From Campylobacterales bacterium (GTDB taxonomy: Bacteria > Campylobacterota > Campylobacteria > Campylobacterales > QNZT01): DNA of 39,778 bases. Under the pieces are notes generated by a model that had not been told where the DNA came from, did not search any database, and saw only the letters and a program-made list of their open reading frames with translations. Of the stretch, positions 1 through 8,935 are shown one piece after another. Position 1 is the stretch's first letter, and every line of letters begins with the position of its first letter. The DNA is taken from NCBI GenBank assembly GCA_024278835.1, contig JAJRSK010000028.1:1-39778 (forward strand), in the 5' to 3' direction. The position numbers and the translations under genes are program-made.

Positions 1-94
1 GTTTTTAGAGAAAATGAGCTAAAAAAGGAGTGAAATTATAAAAGAGTAGTGCAGAGCATTTTTTTAAACTGAGAATTTACCGAAGGTTAAATCT

Positions 95-715
95 GTGGGT
101 TTGGAAATTATGAATTTGCAAGTGGCTCATACGATTTTTTATCTATCAGCCCTTCTTCTTTTACTGCCAGGGTGCGCAGAAAAAGAAGAGGTGGTTTATC
201 AGAAGAATTCAACAAATCATCAGCGTCCTCCATCCACTATCCAGCCCACCCAAGTAACGCCTATAGTAGTTCAACGCGCAAGCAACATCTTTGCCAAAGC
301 AAAAACGATGAAATTTCCAACACTAAATGGTAAAATTATCACCATCAAAGGAGATAACAACCTTCTAAAAGTAACAAATCCTCAATACCAAGGCAAAGAA
401 GTCGTTCTTTATCTCTTTGGGAGAGATTGTCCTCATTGCGTAAGAGAGATAAAACAGATAAAAACACTTTCACGAAAGCCACACATCAAAGTCATTGGTT
501 TACACGCCCAAAAGATGATAGGAGATAAGGCTCTAAAAGCCTATGCTAGACAGATAGGCTACAACTTTGACATCTTATCTTTTAAAAATGACATTATCAT
601 GATAAGATACTTGAAGAAAAATGGCTTATGGTATGGAGGGACACCAACACACCTTCTCATAGAGAGTGGAGGGAATGTTCAAGATATTTCAATAGCTGAA
701 CTTTTAAACAGATAA
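95..715 (+). CDS. thioredoxin-fold lipoprotein (CPHC), first of a tandem pair
   Basis: Predicted periplasmic lipoprotein of 206 aa. A hydrophobic stretch ends in LLPGC, a good lipobox with the lipidated Cys at residue 27. It is followed by a Pro/Thr/Gln-rich linker to about residue 65 and a thioredoxin-like domain with the motif FGRDCPHC (Cys112 and Cys115), so it may be a thiol oxidoreductase or disulfide reductase facing the periplasm. The start is uncertain: GTG at 95 has an AAGG about 8 nt upstream, while ATG at 110 lacks a clear ribosome site; both keep the signal. The next gene, 9 nt downstream, is a clear paralogue, so the two are probably cotranscribed. The thiol motif supports the family; the substrate is unknown. 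Confidence 0.75.
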   Translation: MGLEIMNLQVAHTIFYLSALLLLLPGCAEKEEVVYQKNSTNHQRPPSTIQPTQVTPIVVQRASNIFAKAKTMKFPTLNGKIITIKGDNNLLKVTNPQYQGKEVVLYLFGRDCPHCVREIKQIKTLSRKPHIKVIGLHAQKMIGDKALKAYARQIGYNFDILSFKNDIIMIRYLKKNGLWYGGTPTHLLIESGGNVQDISIAELLNR

Positions 716-724
716 GGAAGATTA

Positions 725-1192
725 ATGAAAAAAATTGTTTCAATACTTTTACTACTAGCACTCTCGCTATTTGCTGAGAGAATGTCACTTCAGACTATCA
801 AAAATGAATATATCATTGCTGATGAAGAGGAGGGTATTTTAAACTTTATCAACAAAAAATATCATAAAAAAAATGTAGTCCTCTATCTCTTTGGTAGAGA
901 TTGTCCCCATTGTCAGAGAAAAGTACCACAAATCAAGAAACTAATGAAAAATCCGAAAATAGAGATTATCGGCGTACATGCTTACAAAAATATAGGCAAC
1001 AAGGCACTTAGAGCTTATGCCAAAAAAGTAGGCTACACCTTTGATATCCTTTCATTTGGTAGCGATATCAAATTGATGAAGTTTCTACAAAATCTTCAAA
1101 TTTGGGACGGTAGTGTACCCTACGCCGCACTAGTAGACGAAGATGGCAATGTCTATGAAGTCGATACTTCCATGATAGATGAACAACTCTAA
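725..1192 (+). CDS. secreted thioredoxin-fold protein (CPHC), second of a tandem pair
   Basis: 155 aa with a cleavable-looking signal peptide (MKKIVSILLLLALSLFAE) and a thioredoxin-like domain carrying FGRDCPHC (Cys60, Cys63). From VVLYLFGRDCPHC onward it is highly similar to the C-terminal half of the preceding lipoprotein: shared blocks include IGxKAL, AYA, GYxFDILSF and a GNV near the end. It lacks the lipobox and the linker, so one copy would be membrane-anchored and the other soluble in the periplasm. An AAGGAAG lies just before the ATG. Its stop overlaps the convergent gpmI stop by 4 nt, leaving no room for a separate terminator. Confidence 0.75.
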   Translation: MKKIVSILLLLALSLFAERMSLQTIKNEYIIADEEEGILNFINKKYHKKNVVLYLFGRDCPHCQRKVPQIKKLMKNPKIEIIGVHAYKNIGNKALRAYAKKVGYTFDILSFGSDIKLMKFLQNLQIWDGSVPYAALVDEDGNVYEVDTSMIDEQL

Positions 1193-2667
1193 ATCAGAGG
1201 TTCATCCATCTCTTTAGGGATTTTCAATCCCATCAATTTCAAGACTGTTGGAGCGATATTGTTTAAGCCACCACTTTTCACCTCTTTTACATCCTCAGCC
1301 ATCACAAAACAAAAAACTTCATTTAGTGTATGATTAGTGAGCCTATCACCCCCAGGATTTTTCATCTCTTCACAGTTACCATGATCACTAGTGATAACCA
1401 AGCTATACTCTTGCTCTTTGGCTACTTCGATAAGTGCCCCTAACTCTTTATCCACCGCTTCTACTGCTTTAATCCCTGCTTCATAGTTGCCTGTGTGTCC
1501 GACCATATCACCATTGGCGAAGTTTACCACGATAAAGTCATACCCTTCCCTCATCGCTTTTTGAACATTTTGCCCCACTTCAGGTGCGCTCATCTCGGGC
1601 TTCATATCATAAGTCTTGACATCTGGACTAGGCACAAGCACCCGTGTCTCATTGATAAATGGCTCTTCCACACCACCATTTAAAAAGAATGTCACATGGG
1701 CATACTTTTCTGTCTCGGATGTATGTAGTTGAGAAAGTCCCGCTTCAGATATCACTTGTGCCAAGGTGTGCTCGGGAAGTTTCTCTTCAAAGATAACTGG
1801 ATAAGGAAAATCCTTATTGTACTGTGTCATGGTGGCAAGGTTTAGCTTCACTGGATTTCGTTCAAATTCAGAAAAACTACTATTGCCAATCACATCCACA
1901 AGTTCACGCATCCTGTCAGATCTAAAGTTGATGAAAATCACACCATCATTCTCCCCAAACCCTTTATATCCTCCAAGTGCTACAGGTTCTATGAACTCAT
2001 CATATATCTCTTTTTGATATTCTACTTTAAGATACTCTGTCGCACTAAGACCACTTTGAGGATATCCCTTGGCAATAGCTTTGTAACCTTCTTCTACCCT
2101 ATCCCAACGTGTATCTCTGTACATACTATAAAAACGTCCTGAAAGCGTGGCGATAGAGATATTGTCATCCAAATTCTTTTCTATCATATCGATATACTTT
2201 TGCGCCGAATCAGGTGCCACATCTCGCCCGTCCGTGATAAGATGTAGATGCACTTTTTTAGCACTTTGTGATGCTATTTTTGCCACTGCAATGAGATGAT
2301 TGATATGCGAATGTACTCCGCCATCACTTAAAAGTCCTACCACATGGATATCATTGCTTTTAGAGATAGTCTCTTTTAATACAGCGTTGTCCTTTAAGGT
2401 GTCCTCTTCTATCGCTTTAGAGATTTTTACAAGGTTTTGATAGAGCACACGACCAGAACCGATACTCATATGCCCCACTTCACTATTTCCCATCTGTCCT
2501 TCAGGTAATCCAACTGCCAAACCTGATGTTTTCACATAACTATAAGGTACACTTTCAAATAGATAATCATACGCCGATTTTTTCGCATGGCAAAAAGCGT
2601 TATCTTGACAACTCTCACGGTGTCCGATGCCATCTGTGATGACCAAAAGTACTTTTTTTGTTTTCAT
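1189..2667 (-). CDS. gpmI: 2,3-bisphosphoglycerate-independent phosphoglycerate mutase
   Basis: Cofactor-independent phosphoglycerate mutase (492 aa, slightly short of the usual ~510), interconverting 3- and 2-phosphoglycerate in glycolysis and gluconeogenesis through a phosphoserine and two metal ions. Visible signatures are the N-terminal metal motif ITDGIGHRES (Asp12), the catalytic serine in GQMGNSEVGH (Ser62), the ITDGRDV and GRFYSMYRD substrate-site segments, and the C-terminal metal-binding motif ITSDHGNCEEM. A purine-rich GAGGGAAAA precedes the ATG. It is divergent from mraY and tail-to-tail with the thioredoxin pair. Campylobacterota typically rely on this enzyme rather than the cofactor-dependent form, which fits. 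Confidence 0.97.
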   Translation of the reverse strand: MKTKKVLLVITDGIGHRESCQDNAFCHAKKSAYDYLFESVPYSYVKTSGLAVGLPEGQMGNSEVGHMSIGSGRVLYQNLVKISKAIEEDTLKDNAVLKETISKSNDIHVVGLLSDGGVHSHINHLIAVAKIASQSAKKVHLHLITDGRDVAPDSAQKYIDMIEKNLDDNISIATLSGRFYSMYRDTRWDRVEEGYKAIAKGYPQSGLSATEYLKVEYQKEIYDEFIEPVALGGYKGFGENDGVIFINFRSDRMRELVDVIGNSSFSEFERNPVKLNLATMTQYNKDFPYPVIFEEKLPEHTLAQVISEAGLSQLHTSETEKYAHVTFFLNGGVEEPFINETRVLVPSPDVKTYDMKPEMSAPEVGQNVQKAMREGYDFIVVNFANGDMVGHTGNYEAGIKAVEAVDKELGALIEVAKEQEYSLVITSDHGNCEEMKNPGGDRLTNHTLNEVFCFVMAEDVKEVKSGGLNNIAPTVLKLMGLKIPKEMDEPLI

Positions 2668-2734
2668 TATTTTTCCCTCATATCCTAAGTCAAATTCTAC
2701 TACAATAAACTTTCATCTTTTCTAAGGATTTTCA

Positions 2735-3796
2735 TTGCTATATATGATTTATCAGTTTTTCGACATCAATCTCTTCCAATACATCACCATTCGTGCAGGT
2801 ATATCATTTTTTATCGCATTTATTTTAACATTGATTTTGATGCCAAAGTTCATCGCATGGGCAAGAGCAAGAAATGCCAACCAACCTATCTATAAACATG
2901 CACCTGAGGGACATCAAGCAAAGGGTAAAACACCAACAATGGGTGGTATCGTTTTTCTCACTTCTACCCTTGTAGCCGTTTTCTTTACGGTAAAATTTAA
3001 CAACTTTTACGCCATAGGAGGGCTCCTAGCTCTTATCTCTTTTGCTATCATCGGAATTAAAGATGATCTCTCAAAAATCAACCATAAAAATAACGAAGCG
3101 GGACTAAGCTCAAAGTCTAAATTTTTTATGCAAATCATCGCTTCACTTGTTGTGGGATTTTATCTCTATTTTGGAAACTTCTCTACGGAATTATATGTTC
3201 CTTTTAACAAATATCCCGTTTTTGATATGGGTATCTTTGCTGTTGCTTTTTGGACTATGGTTTTTGTCTCCACAAGTAACGCTGTCAATCTCACAGATGG
3301 GCTAGATGGACTCGCTACTGTCCCTTCTATCTTCTCTATCATGTCACTCTCCGTCTTTGTTTATGTGATGGGACACGCAATACTAAGTGATTATTTACTT
3401 GTTCCCAACTTCAAAGGTATTGGAGAAGTCACTATTATCGCGACCGCTCTAGTAGGGGCACTTATAGGCTTTTTATGGCATAACTGCCATCCAGCTGAGA
3501 TATTTATGGGTGATAGTGGTTCTTTGGCACTTGGTGGATTTATCGCGTATATGGCTATCATTACCAAAAATGAATTTTTACTCATCGCTATCGGTTTTGT
3601 TTTTGTGCTAGAAACAGTTTCTGTTATCTTGCAAGTGGGAAGCTATAAAACACGTAAAAAACGTATCTTCCATATGGCACCTATCCACCATCACTTTGAG
3701 ATAAAAGGGTGGGCAGAAAATAAAATCATCGTCCGTTTTTGGATTATCGCACTGATTTCTAATCTCATCGCATTGATTACATTGAAGATACGATAA
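2735..3796 (+). CDS. mraY: phospho-N-acetylmuramoyl-pentapeptide-transferase (MraY)
   Basis: Integral membrane enzyme that moves phospho-MurNAc-pentapeptide from UDP to undecaprenyl phosphate, forming lipid I. At 353 aa it is full length with about ten hydrophobic segments. Family motifs are all present: GKTPTMGG near residue 70, the DD pair in [30 protein letters not shown] and the APIHHHFE motif near the end. The start is taken as TTG at 2735 because it gives the N-terminus MLY shared by related MraY proteins and has AAGGA 6 nt upstream; the ATG at 2744 is the alternative. The stop overlaps the murD start (TAATG), so the two genes are translationally coupled. Confidence 0.96.
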   Translation: MLYMIYQFFDINLFQYITIRAGISFFIAFILTLILMPKFIAWARARNANQPIYKHAPEGHQAKGKTPTMGGIVFLTSTLVAVFFTVKFNNFYAIGGLLALISFAIIGIKDDLSKINHKNNEAGLSSKSKFFMQIIASLVVGFYLYFGNFSTELYVPFNKYPVFDMGIFAVAFWTMVFVSTSNAVNLTDGLDGLATVPSIFSIMSLSVFVYVMGHAILSDYLLVPNFKGIGEVTIIATALVGALIGFLWHNCHPAEIFMGDSGSLALGGFIAYMAIITKNEFLLIAIGFVFVLETVSVILQVGSYKTRKKRIFHMAPIHHHFEIKGWAENKIIVRFWIIALISNLIALITLKIR

Positions 3797-4989
3797 TGAC
3801 ACTTTTTGGTTATGGTATCACTACAAAAGCCATCGCACAAAAATTTGGAAATTGTAAGATTTATGATGACAAGTTTAGCGCACTCACCACAGACAAACTA
3901 GGAAACACTTTTCATCCAAGTGAGGATTTTGATCCTGAGGTGATGGACTTGGAAGTCACTAGTCCAGGGATTCCCCCTTTACATCCTCTCATCCAAAAGG
4001 CCAAACATTTAGTGAGTGAATACGACCTATTTGCCCCTGAGATGCCTTTTTCTATCTGGATATCAGGTACAAATGGGAAAACTACCACCACAGCTATGAC
4101 ACAAGCACTTTTAGAAAAACGAGGAAGCATAGCTGGAGGCAACATCGGAACCCCTTTGGCAAACCTTGACACTCACGCCCCCATATGGATACTAGAAAGC
4201 AGTTCATTTACCCTACACTATACCAACATCGCCTCACCAAATCTTTATATCTTACTACCCATTACACCCGATCATGTATCCTGGCACGGAGAATTTGAAG
4301 ATTATGAAAAAGCCAAACTTAAACCACTCGATACTATGAGAGAGGGAGAAGTGGCTATCATCCCAGCAAAATATGCTGATTATCCCACACTTGCTATGAA
4401 AGTCACTTATGAGAGTGCTGAGGATTTGGCAAATTATTTTGATTTTGAGATAGAGAGGCTTGACTTTAAAGAGCCATTTCTAACTGATGCTCTTCTTGCC
4501 ATGGCAGCACAAAAAATTCTTTTTGATGAGACAGACTATACCTTGATAAATAACTTCAAGATTGGCGCACACCGCGTAGAAGAGTTTATAGACACCAAAG
4601 GAAGAATTTGGATAAATGATTCAAAAGCAACCAATGCGAATGCTGCTATCGCTGCACTTTCTTCCTATCATGATAGAAAAATTTTACTCATTCTAGGTGG
4701 AGATGACAAAGGGGCTGATCTTTCATCATTATTTGAAGTTTTAAAAAATTTAAATGTAGAGATATTTGCTATAGGAAGCAATGCTGAGAAACTATGTGCC
4801 TTCGCCACAGCCATTCATAAGCCAGTACACCTATCCAAGACACTTGACAATGCCGTTATCATGATAGACAAAAAGTACCATAATGATGCTATCGCCCTAC
4901 TCTCTCCCGCCGCCGCAAGTCTTGATCAATTTTCTTCATATGCTAAAAGAGGTGAAGACTTTTTACAATTTATTAAAGGTTTAAGGTAG
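3796..4989 (+). CDS. murD: UDP-N-acetylmuramoylalanine–D-glutamate ligase (MurD)
   Basis: ATP-dependent ligase adding D-Glu to UDP-MurNAc-L-Ala in cytoplasmic peptidoglycan synthesis. 397 aa, shorter than the ~440 aa of E. coli but in the range I would expect for Campylobacterota. The Mur ligase P-loop GTNGKTTT is at residues 91–98. The central domain shows ESSSFTL and PDHVSWHG, and the C-terminal domain shows HRVEEF and NDSKATNANAA, which contact ATP and the carbamylated-lysine/metal region. The start codon shares one base with the mraY stop. Two copies of the TATCATGATA palindrome (4666, 4857) lie inside the gene. Confidence 0.95.
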   Translation: MTLFGYGITTKAIAQKFGNCKIYDDKFSALTTDKLGNTFHPSEDFDPEVMDLEVTSPGIPPLHPLIQKAKHLVSEYDLFAPEMPFSIWISGTNGKTTTTAMTQALLEKRGSIAGGNIGTPLANLDTHAPIWILESSSFTLHYTNIASPNLYILLPITPDHVSWHGEFEDYEKAKLKPLDTMREGEVAIIPAKYADYPTLAMKVTYESAEDLANYFDFEIERLDFKEPFLTDALLAMAAQKILFDETDYTLINNFKIGAHRVEEFIDTKGRIWINDSKATNANAAIAALSSYHDRKILLILGGDDKGADLSSLFEVLKNLNVEIFAIGSNAEKLCAFATAIHKPVHLSKTLDNAVIMIDKKYHNDAIALLSPAAASLDQFSSYAKRGEDFLQFIKGLR

Positions 4990-5028
4990 ATTTTAAGATT
5001 TTAGGATATACTTCTATTTCCTTTAAAA

Positions 5029-5104
5029 GGCTGGATAGCTCAGTCGGTAGAGCAGGTGACTGAAAATCACCGTGTCGGCGGTTCGATTCCGTCTCCCGCC
5101 ACCA
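5029..5104 (+). tRNA. tRNA-Phe (GAA)
   Basis: 76-nt cloverleaf with encoded CCA. The D-arm is GCTC..GAGC, the anticodon stem is GGTGA/TCACC, the anticodon GAA is at 5062–5064 followed by AA in the loop, and the T-loop is TTCGATT closed by GGCGG/CCGTC. The acceptor stem GGCTGGA/TCCCGCC pairs at six of seven positions; position 4:69 is a T·C mismatch (see findings). It lies 39 nt after murD, perhaps read from the same transcript. Confidence 0.93.
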
Positions 5105-5116
5105 TTTAAAGAGCAG

Positions 5117-5133
5117 TTTGGGCAATGCCCAAA
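5117..5133 (+). terminator. hairpin downstream of tRNA-Phe
   Basis: Perfect 7-bp stem TTTGGGC/GCCCAAA with loop AAT, 12 nt after the tRNA. There is no immediate T-run (the nearest is at about 5163), so termination is plausible but not certain; it could also be an RNA-processing structure. Confidence 0.35.
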
Positions 5134-5243
5134 TCGCTAAACTTCTTAACTTTACTTTCAACTTTTTTTATTTTAATACTCCATCGAGATTTTCTGTTAA
5201 CCAAATTATTCTATCATAAGGAAAACAAATAAAAGGATTTCTT

Positions 5244-5888
5244 ATGAAAAAATTGTTACTTACTTGTCTGATTCTCGCCACTACGCTCTTTGCTGAACAA
5301 ACAACCCTAAAAACAGGTTGCATTTTATCTCAAGAAGGTACCGTAAGTGTGGGCTGGAAAGCCTATAAAACTGCAGCTAAATTAGGCGTAGGTGGCGTAT
5401 TTGATGATGTTACTTACACCGCTGCACAAAAAGAGGGGAAAAATTTCAAAGAGATACTCGTTGGCTCCTCCGTACTCATCAACACAAATAGTGTGAACTC
5501 TAAAAATGAAGGACGTGACAAAAAACTTGTTGCTTCATTTTTTAAACTTTTAGGTGCTGAAACCATCACGGCTAAAATCATTGACATAAAAGCCACAAGT
5601 CCCAAAAATGAAAGACCTAGAAAGGGTATCATCACTACCTCTATCATGATGAATGGTATCAGCAAGGATATTCCCATGAAATATACCTATAACAAGGGAC
5701 TGATGCAAGCAGAAGGATTCATTGATTTATTTGATTTTCAAGCCTCACGTGCACTCTCTTCTATCAATAAGGCTTGCTTTGATTTACATAAAGGAAAAAC
5801 ATGGAACGATGTGGCTATCAACTTTTCTCTCAATATCAAAGCAGACCTTTGTAACACTTCTATTTCAAACGCAACCACTATGCACTGA
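5244..5888 (+). CDS. YceI-like periplasmic protein
   Basis: 214 aa with a signal peptide (MKKLLLTCLILATTLFAE). The early motif VSVGWKAYKTAAKLGVGGVFD is typical of the YceI family, lipocalin-like beta barrels that bind polyisoprenoid-type lipids; the later DIPMKYTYNKG segment also fits. The in vivo role in this phylum is not established. The ATG is preceded by AAAAGGAT. The last residues (ATTMH) and the stop are encoded by the end hairpin of the adjacent IS200-type element, so the native C-terminus may have been replaced. A gap of about 140 nt before the gene suggests its own promoter. Confidence 0.8.
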   Translation: MKKLLLTCLILATTLFAEQTTLKTGCILSQEGTVSVGWKAYKTAAKLGVGGVFDDVTYTAAQKEGKNFKEILVGSSVLINTNSVNSKNEGRDKKLVASFFKLLGAETITAKIIDIKATSPKNERPRKGIITTSIMMNGISKDIPMKYTYNKGLMQAEGFIDLFDFQASRALSSINKACFDLHKGKTWNDVAINFSLNIKADLCNTSISNATTMH

Positions 5889-6413
5889 AAGTGCATAGGT
5901 TCCTTTTCGGACTGAAAGTCCGAGCTACGCCTATTCCAATATCATTGTGTTTGTGTCACGGTTTGATGGATTTCGGTGATGCTCAAGATACTCTTGCACT
6001 ATCTCTTCAGTAACATTTCCTGTGCTCTACACACCATAACCTATCGCCCAAAAGTGTTTTCCCCAATATTGTTTTGATAGTTCTTTAAATTCCTCTTGCA
6101 ATTTTCTTGAACTTCTTCCTTTTAGCTTTCTTACTATATCGCTCATTGATTTGCTTGGTGGATATTCTATATGCATATGAATGTGATCTTTACTAACCAC
6201 TCCTTTGAGTATTCTTATATCTTCTGCATCACATATTTGCACTATAATATCTCTACATCTTTTCTGGATATCTCCCTTTAAGACTTCATAGCGATATTTC
6301 GTAACCCATACAATGTCGGCTTGCATCTGACTTTTTGTGTGACTTCCTTTTCTCATACCCCAATTCTAACTTTTAACACATTTGTAGAAGCTAAAGCCTT
6401 GCACTAAAGTGCA
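5881..6413 (-). mobile_element. decayed IS200/IS605-type element
   Basis: A Y1-transposase pseudogene flanked by small hairpins of the kind recognised by TnpA of this family: TGCACT-gaa-AGTGCA at 5881–5895 and CGGACT-gaa-AGTCCG at 5908–5922 on one side, TGCACT-aa-AGTGCA at 6400–6413 on the other. No tnpB is present. Exact termini cannot be fixed because IS200 elements make no target duplication. I call it decayed because the transposase has an in-frame stop. Confidence 0.7.
5931..6356 (-). pseudogene. IS200-like transposase TnpA, interrupted by an in-frame TAG
   Basis: Reads as a Y1 (HUH) transposase of about 141 codons: DIVWVTKYRYEVL near the start, the HUH-region motif DHIHMHIEYPPSKS in the middle, and RSSRKLQEEF. 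Codon 110 (6027–6029) is TAG where a Trp would continue GYGV-W-STGN. The same frame then stays open for about 31 codons, including NVTEEIVQEYLEHH, whose Tyr is the expected catalytic residue. The intact 5' part alone would give a 109-aa product without the nucleophile and so inactive. Related full-length TnpA proteins are about 130–150 aa. The change from TGG to TAG is a single-base event. Confidence 0.85.
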
Positions 6414-6459
6414 TAGTTTTGACTAGCGTGCTGAAACAATAAAGGGCACCTCTAAAATT

Positions 6460-8253
6460 TCAAACCTCTTCACCAAGTTCACGTGAGAGTGCTAAAAAAG
6501 CCTCTCCGTAACGCTCATATTTCACCTCTCCTATACCATGCACATCTAACATCTCTTCTCTACTTTGAGGTAGTTTTTGCGCTAAATCTTTGAGTGTTTT
6601 ATCTGAGAAAACGATATAAGCTGGTACATCCGACTCCGTAGCTATCTTCATACGTAGTGAACGGAAACTCTCAAATGTCTCATCTCTCTCTTCATACGCA
6701 TCTTCTTCTATTTTATAACTCTCATTGCCTAGCTTATCTTCATCTATATCAACTGATTTTTCTCCCTTGAGTATCTCTACACCTACCTGTGTCATGATAA
6801 CAGAACGATGTTCTCCCACACCCAATGCCTCTAGTTCATGTAACCTATCTACTATCATCTCCCAGACTTTTTTTGCATGCTCTTTACCAACCCCATACAC
6901 ACTCAGTTTTTCATGCCCAAACTGCAATACCTTTGCAGCCTGTGAGCCACGCAATATATCGATAAGATGATTTTGCCCGAACTTTGCTCCTGTTCTATAG
7001 ATAGCAGAGAGAAACATCTGTGCCTCTTTAGTGATATCTTTTTGCTCTACAGGCTCTTTGAGACAAGAATCACACTTATCTTCACACAATTCACTCACAT
7101 CACCAAAATACGTCCCTAAGAGCTTGTGCTTACAAGAGTTACTCAAAGCAAAACGATACATCTTTTGAAGCTTTTCATAAAGTACTTCTTGGTACTCAAC
7201 AGACTCAACATTGTTCATCAACTCTCGTTTTTGAATTTCATCACCTTTGGTATAAAGTAGCAATGTTTCACTCTCCAAGCCATCACGTCCAGCACGCCCT
7301 ATCTCTTGATAATAATTTTCTATCGTTTTTGGTAGAGAGGTATGCACCACAAAACGGATATTACTCTTATCTATCCCCATCCCAAAAGCGATTGTTGCCA
7401 CTACGATATCCAGCTTGTCATATAAAAAATCATGAAAAACTTCAGCTTTAACATCCTTATCTAATCTCGCATGATAAGCACGGGCAGAAATATTTTTTGA
7501 CTGTAAAAACTTTGCTACCTCTTCTGTCTCTTTACGTGTAAAAGTATAAACAATCCCACACTCCCCTTTATGCTTTTGCAAAAAATGAAGCAATTGCACC
7601 CGACCATTGGAAACACGTTTTTGTGTATGGATAAAAAGATTATCTCTGTAAACTTTACCACGACTATAATAGGGATTTTCAAGACGCAAAGCTTTTTGGA
7701 TATCTTCAGCTACCTTTGGCGTTGCTGTAGCAGTAAATGCTGCGACAGGGGTTTGGGGAAAGTTCTCTTTTAAAAGATACAACTCTCGATAATCCGCACG
7801 AAATTCATGCCCCCACTCACTCACACAATGCGCTTCATCTACCACAAAAAAGTTCACCTTCAAAGTCTGTAAAAATGAGATAAAACTAGGTAGAACCATC
7901 CGTTCTGGTGCCACATACAAGAGCTTTACGGTACCATTTCTCAGTTTATAAAAGACCTCTTGTCTCTCTTTATCGCTCATATCTGAGTTGATTGTTACCG
8001 CTTCTATCCCATTTTCACTAAGCCCCCTCACTTGATCTTGCATCAGTGCAATAAGTGGTGATATCACCACACTTACACCATCCATCATCAAAGAAGGAAG
8101 TTGATAACACAGAGACTTCCCCCCACCCGTAGGAAGGATAGTCAAAACATCTTTTCCACCAAGAAGTGCATCTATAGACTCTTCTTGAAAATCTCTAAAC
8201 TTTTTATACCCAAAAACCGATTCTAATACTTTATATTTTTCCATGAGGTGCAT
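6460..8253 (-). CDS. recQ: ATP-dependent DNA helicase RecQ
   Basis: 597 aa, the full RecQ architecture. The superfamily-2 helicase core has Walker A TGGGKS (42–47), DEAH (139–142) followed by CVSEWGHEFR, the aromatic-rich RecQ loop, and QEIGRAGRDG. The zinc-binding RecQ-Ct region follows with CKHKLLGTYFGD, CEDKCDSC, then a winged helix, and an HRDC domain at the C-terminus (LPQSREEMLDVHGIGEVKYERYG). It unwinds forks and recombination intermediates with 3'-5' polarity. An alternative start is ATG at 8244 (MEKYKV); neither has a strong ribosome site. It is divergent from the following thioredoxin gene. Confidence 0.96.
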   Translation of the reverse strand: MHLMEKYKVLESVFGYKKFRDFQEESIDALLGGKDVLTILPTGGGKSLCYQLPSLMMDGVSVVISPLIALMQDQVRGLSENGIEAVTINSDMSDKERQEVFYKLRNGTVKLLYVAPERMVLPSFISFLQTLKVNFFVVDEAHCVSEWGHEFRADYRELYLLKENFPQTPVAAFTATATPKVAEDIQKALRLENPYYSRGKVYRDNLFIHTQKRVSNGRVQLLHFLQKHKGECGIVYTFTRKETEEVAKFLQSKNISARAYHARLDKDVKAEVFHDFLYDKLDIVVATIAFGMGIDKSNIRFVVHTSLPKTIENYYQEIGRAGRDGLESETLLLYTKGDEIQKRELMNNVESVEYQEVLYEKLQKMYRFALSNSCKHKLLGTYFGDVSELCEDKCDSCLKEPVEQKDITKEAQMFLSAIYRTGAKFGQNHLIDILRGSQAAKVLQFGHEKLSVYGVGKEHAKKVWEMIVDRLHELEALGVGEHRSVIMTQVGVEILKGEKSVDIDEDKLGNESYKIEEDAYEERDETFESFRSLRMKIATESDVPAYIVFSDKTLKDLAQKLPQSREEMLDVHGIGEVKYERYGEAFLALSRELGEEV

Positions 8254-8323
8254 TGTAGCGAAAATTAAACGAAGGTAAAAAAATATTTCATTTTGAAATG
8301 TTAAAAACTTTTATAAAAAAAAG

Positions 8324-8332
8324 TGATACAAT
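8324..8332 (+). promoter_or_regulatory. extended -10 promoter
   Basis: TGATACAAT (TGnTACAAT) lies 31 nt before the ATG at 8363, after an A/T-rich tract. No convincing -35 is seen, as is common for sigma-70 promoters in this phylum. Confidence 0.5.
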
Positions 8333-8362
8333 GAAGTTAACTATATTAAAAGGTCATAGCCA

Positions 8363-8890
8363 ATGAAAAAGATATTTTCTCTTATCTTGATACTCTCTCT
8401 ATCTCTATTTTCAAGTGAAGAGATACATAATTTTCACTACGAAACAGATTATACCTATGCCTTACAAAAGGCACAAAAAGAACATAAGGTTCTACTACTT
8501 ATGATGACCATACGAGGATGTCCCAACTGCGCCTATATGAAGGATATCGTCTTTGAGAGAGAAAATATTTTAAATTATGTCAATGAAAACTATGTTGTAG
8601 CACTATTTGATATCGACCGTGATAAACGTAGATATCCAAAAATATTTAAAGTCTTACATGGACCTACTTTCATTTGGATTGACCCTGACACACAAAAAGA
8701 GATGCGAGATAAAAAAGTAGGAGGGTCTAGACCATGGAAATTTATACAAGAACTCACCGCAATGCGCGATAAATTTGATGGAGTTGTGACAGTAGATAAC
8801 AATGTCACCGACACAAATAAACCGATAGCACTCAACAAATCCAAATCCACTGACAATATCACAGGTTCTGTCATACGTGTTATACAATAA
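8363..8890 (+). CDS. secreted thioredoxin-like protein (CPNC)
   Basis: 175 aa with a signal peptide (MKKIFSLILILSLSLFSS) and a thioredoxin fold of the thioredoxin_7/SoxW-like kind: DYTYALQKAQKEHKVLLLMM, then GCPNC (Cys53, Cys56), then the ThDP-like cis-Pro segment HGPTFIWID. Likely a periplasmic thiol-disulfide protein. It is followed by a low-complexity Thr/Asn/Lys tail. A rhodanese-like secreted protein starts 45 nt downstream on the same strand, suggesting a small sulfur or thiol-handling operon. Specific substrate unknown. Confidence 0.75.
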   Translation: MKKIFSLILILSLSLFSSEEIHNFHYETDYTYALQKAQKEHKVLLLMMTIRGCPNCAYMKDIVFERENILNYVNENYVVALFDIDRDKRRYPKIFKVLHGPTFIWIDPDTQKEMRDKKVGGSRPWKFIQELTAMRDKFDGVVTVDNNVTDTNKPIALNKSKSTDNITGSVIRVIQ

Positions 8891-8935
8891 TTACACAATT
8901 ATTAGCTACACTCTTAAAAAGAAAATAAGGAATAA

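Noticed and set aside
4973-5161. 62-codon minus-strand frame
   Set aside because: It reads through the tRNA-Phe gene in reverse; ETESNRRHGDF-type translations are a well-known artefact of tRNA antisense.
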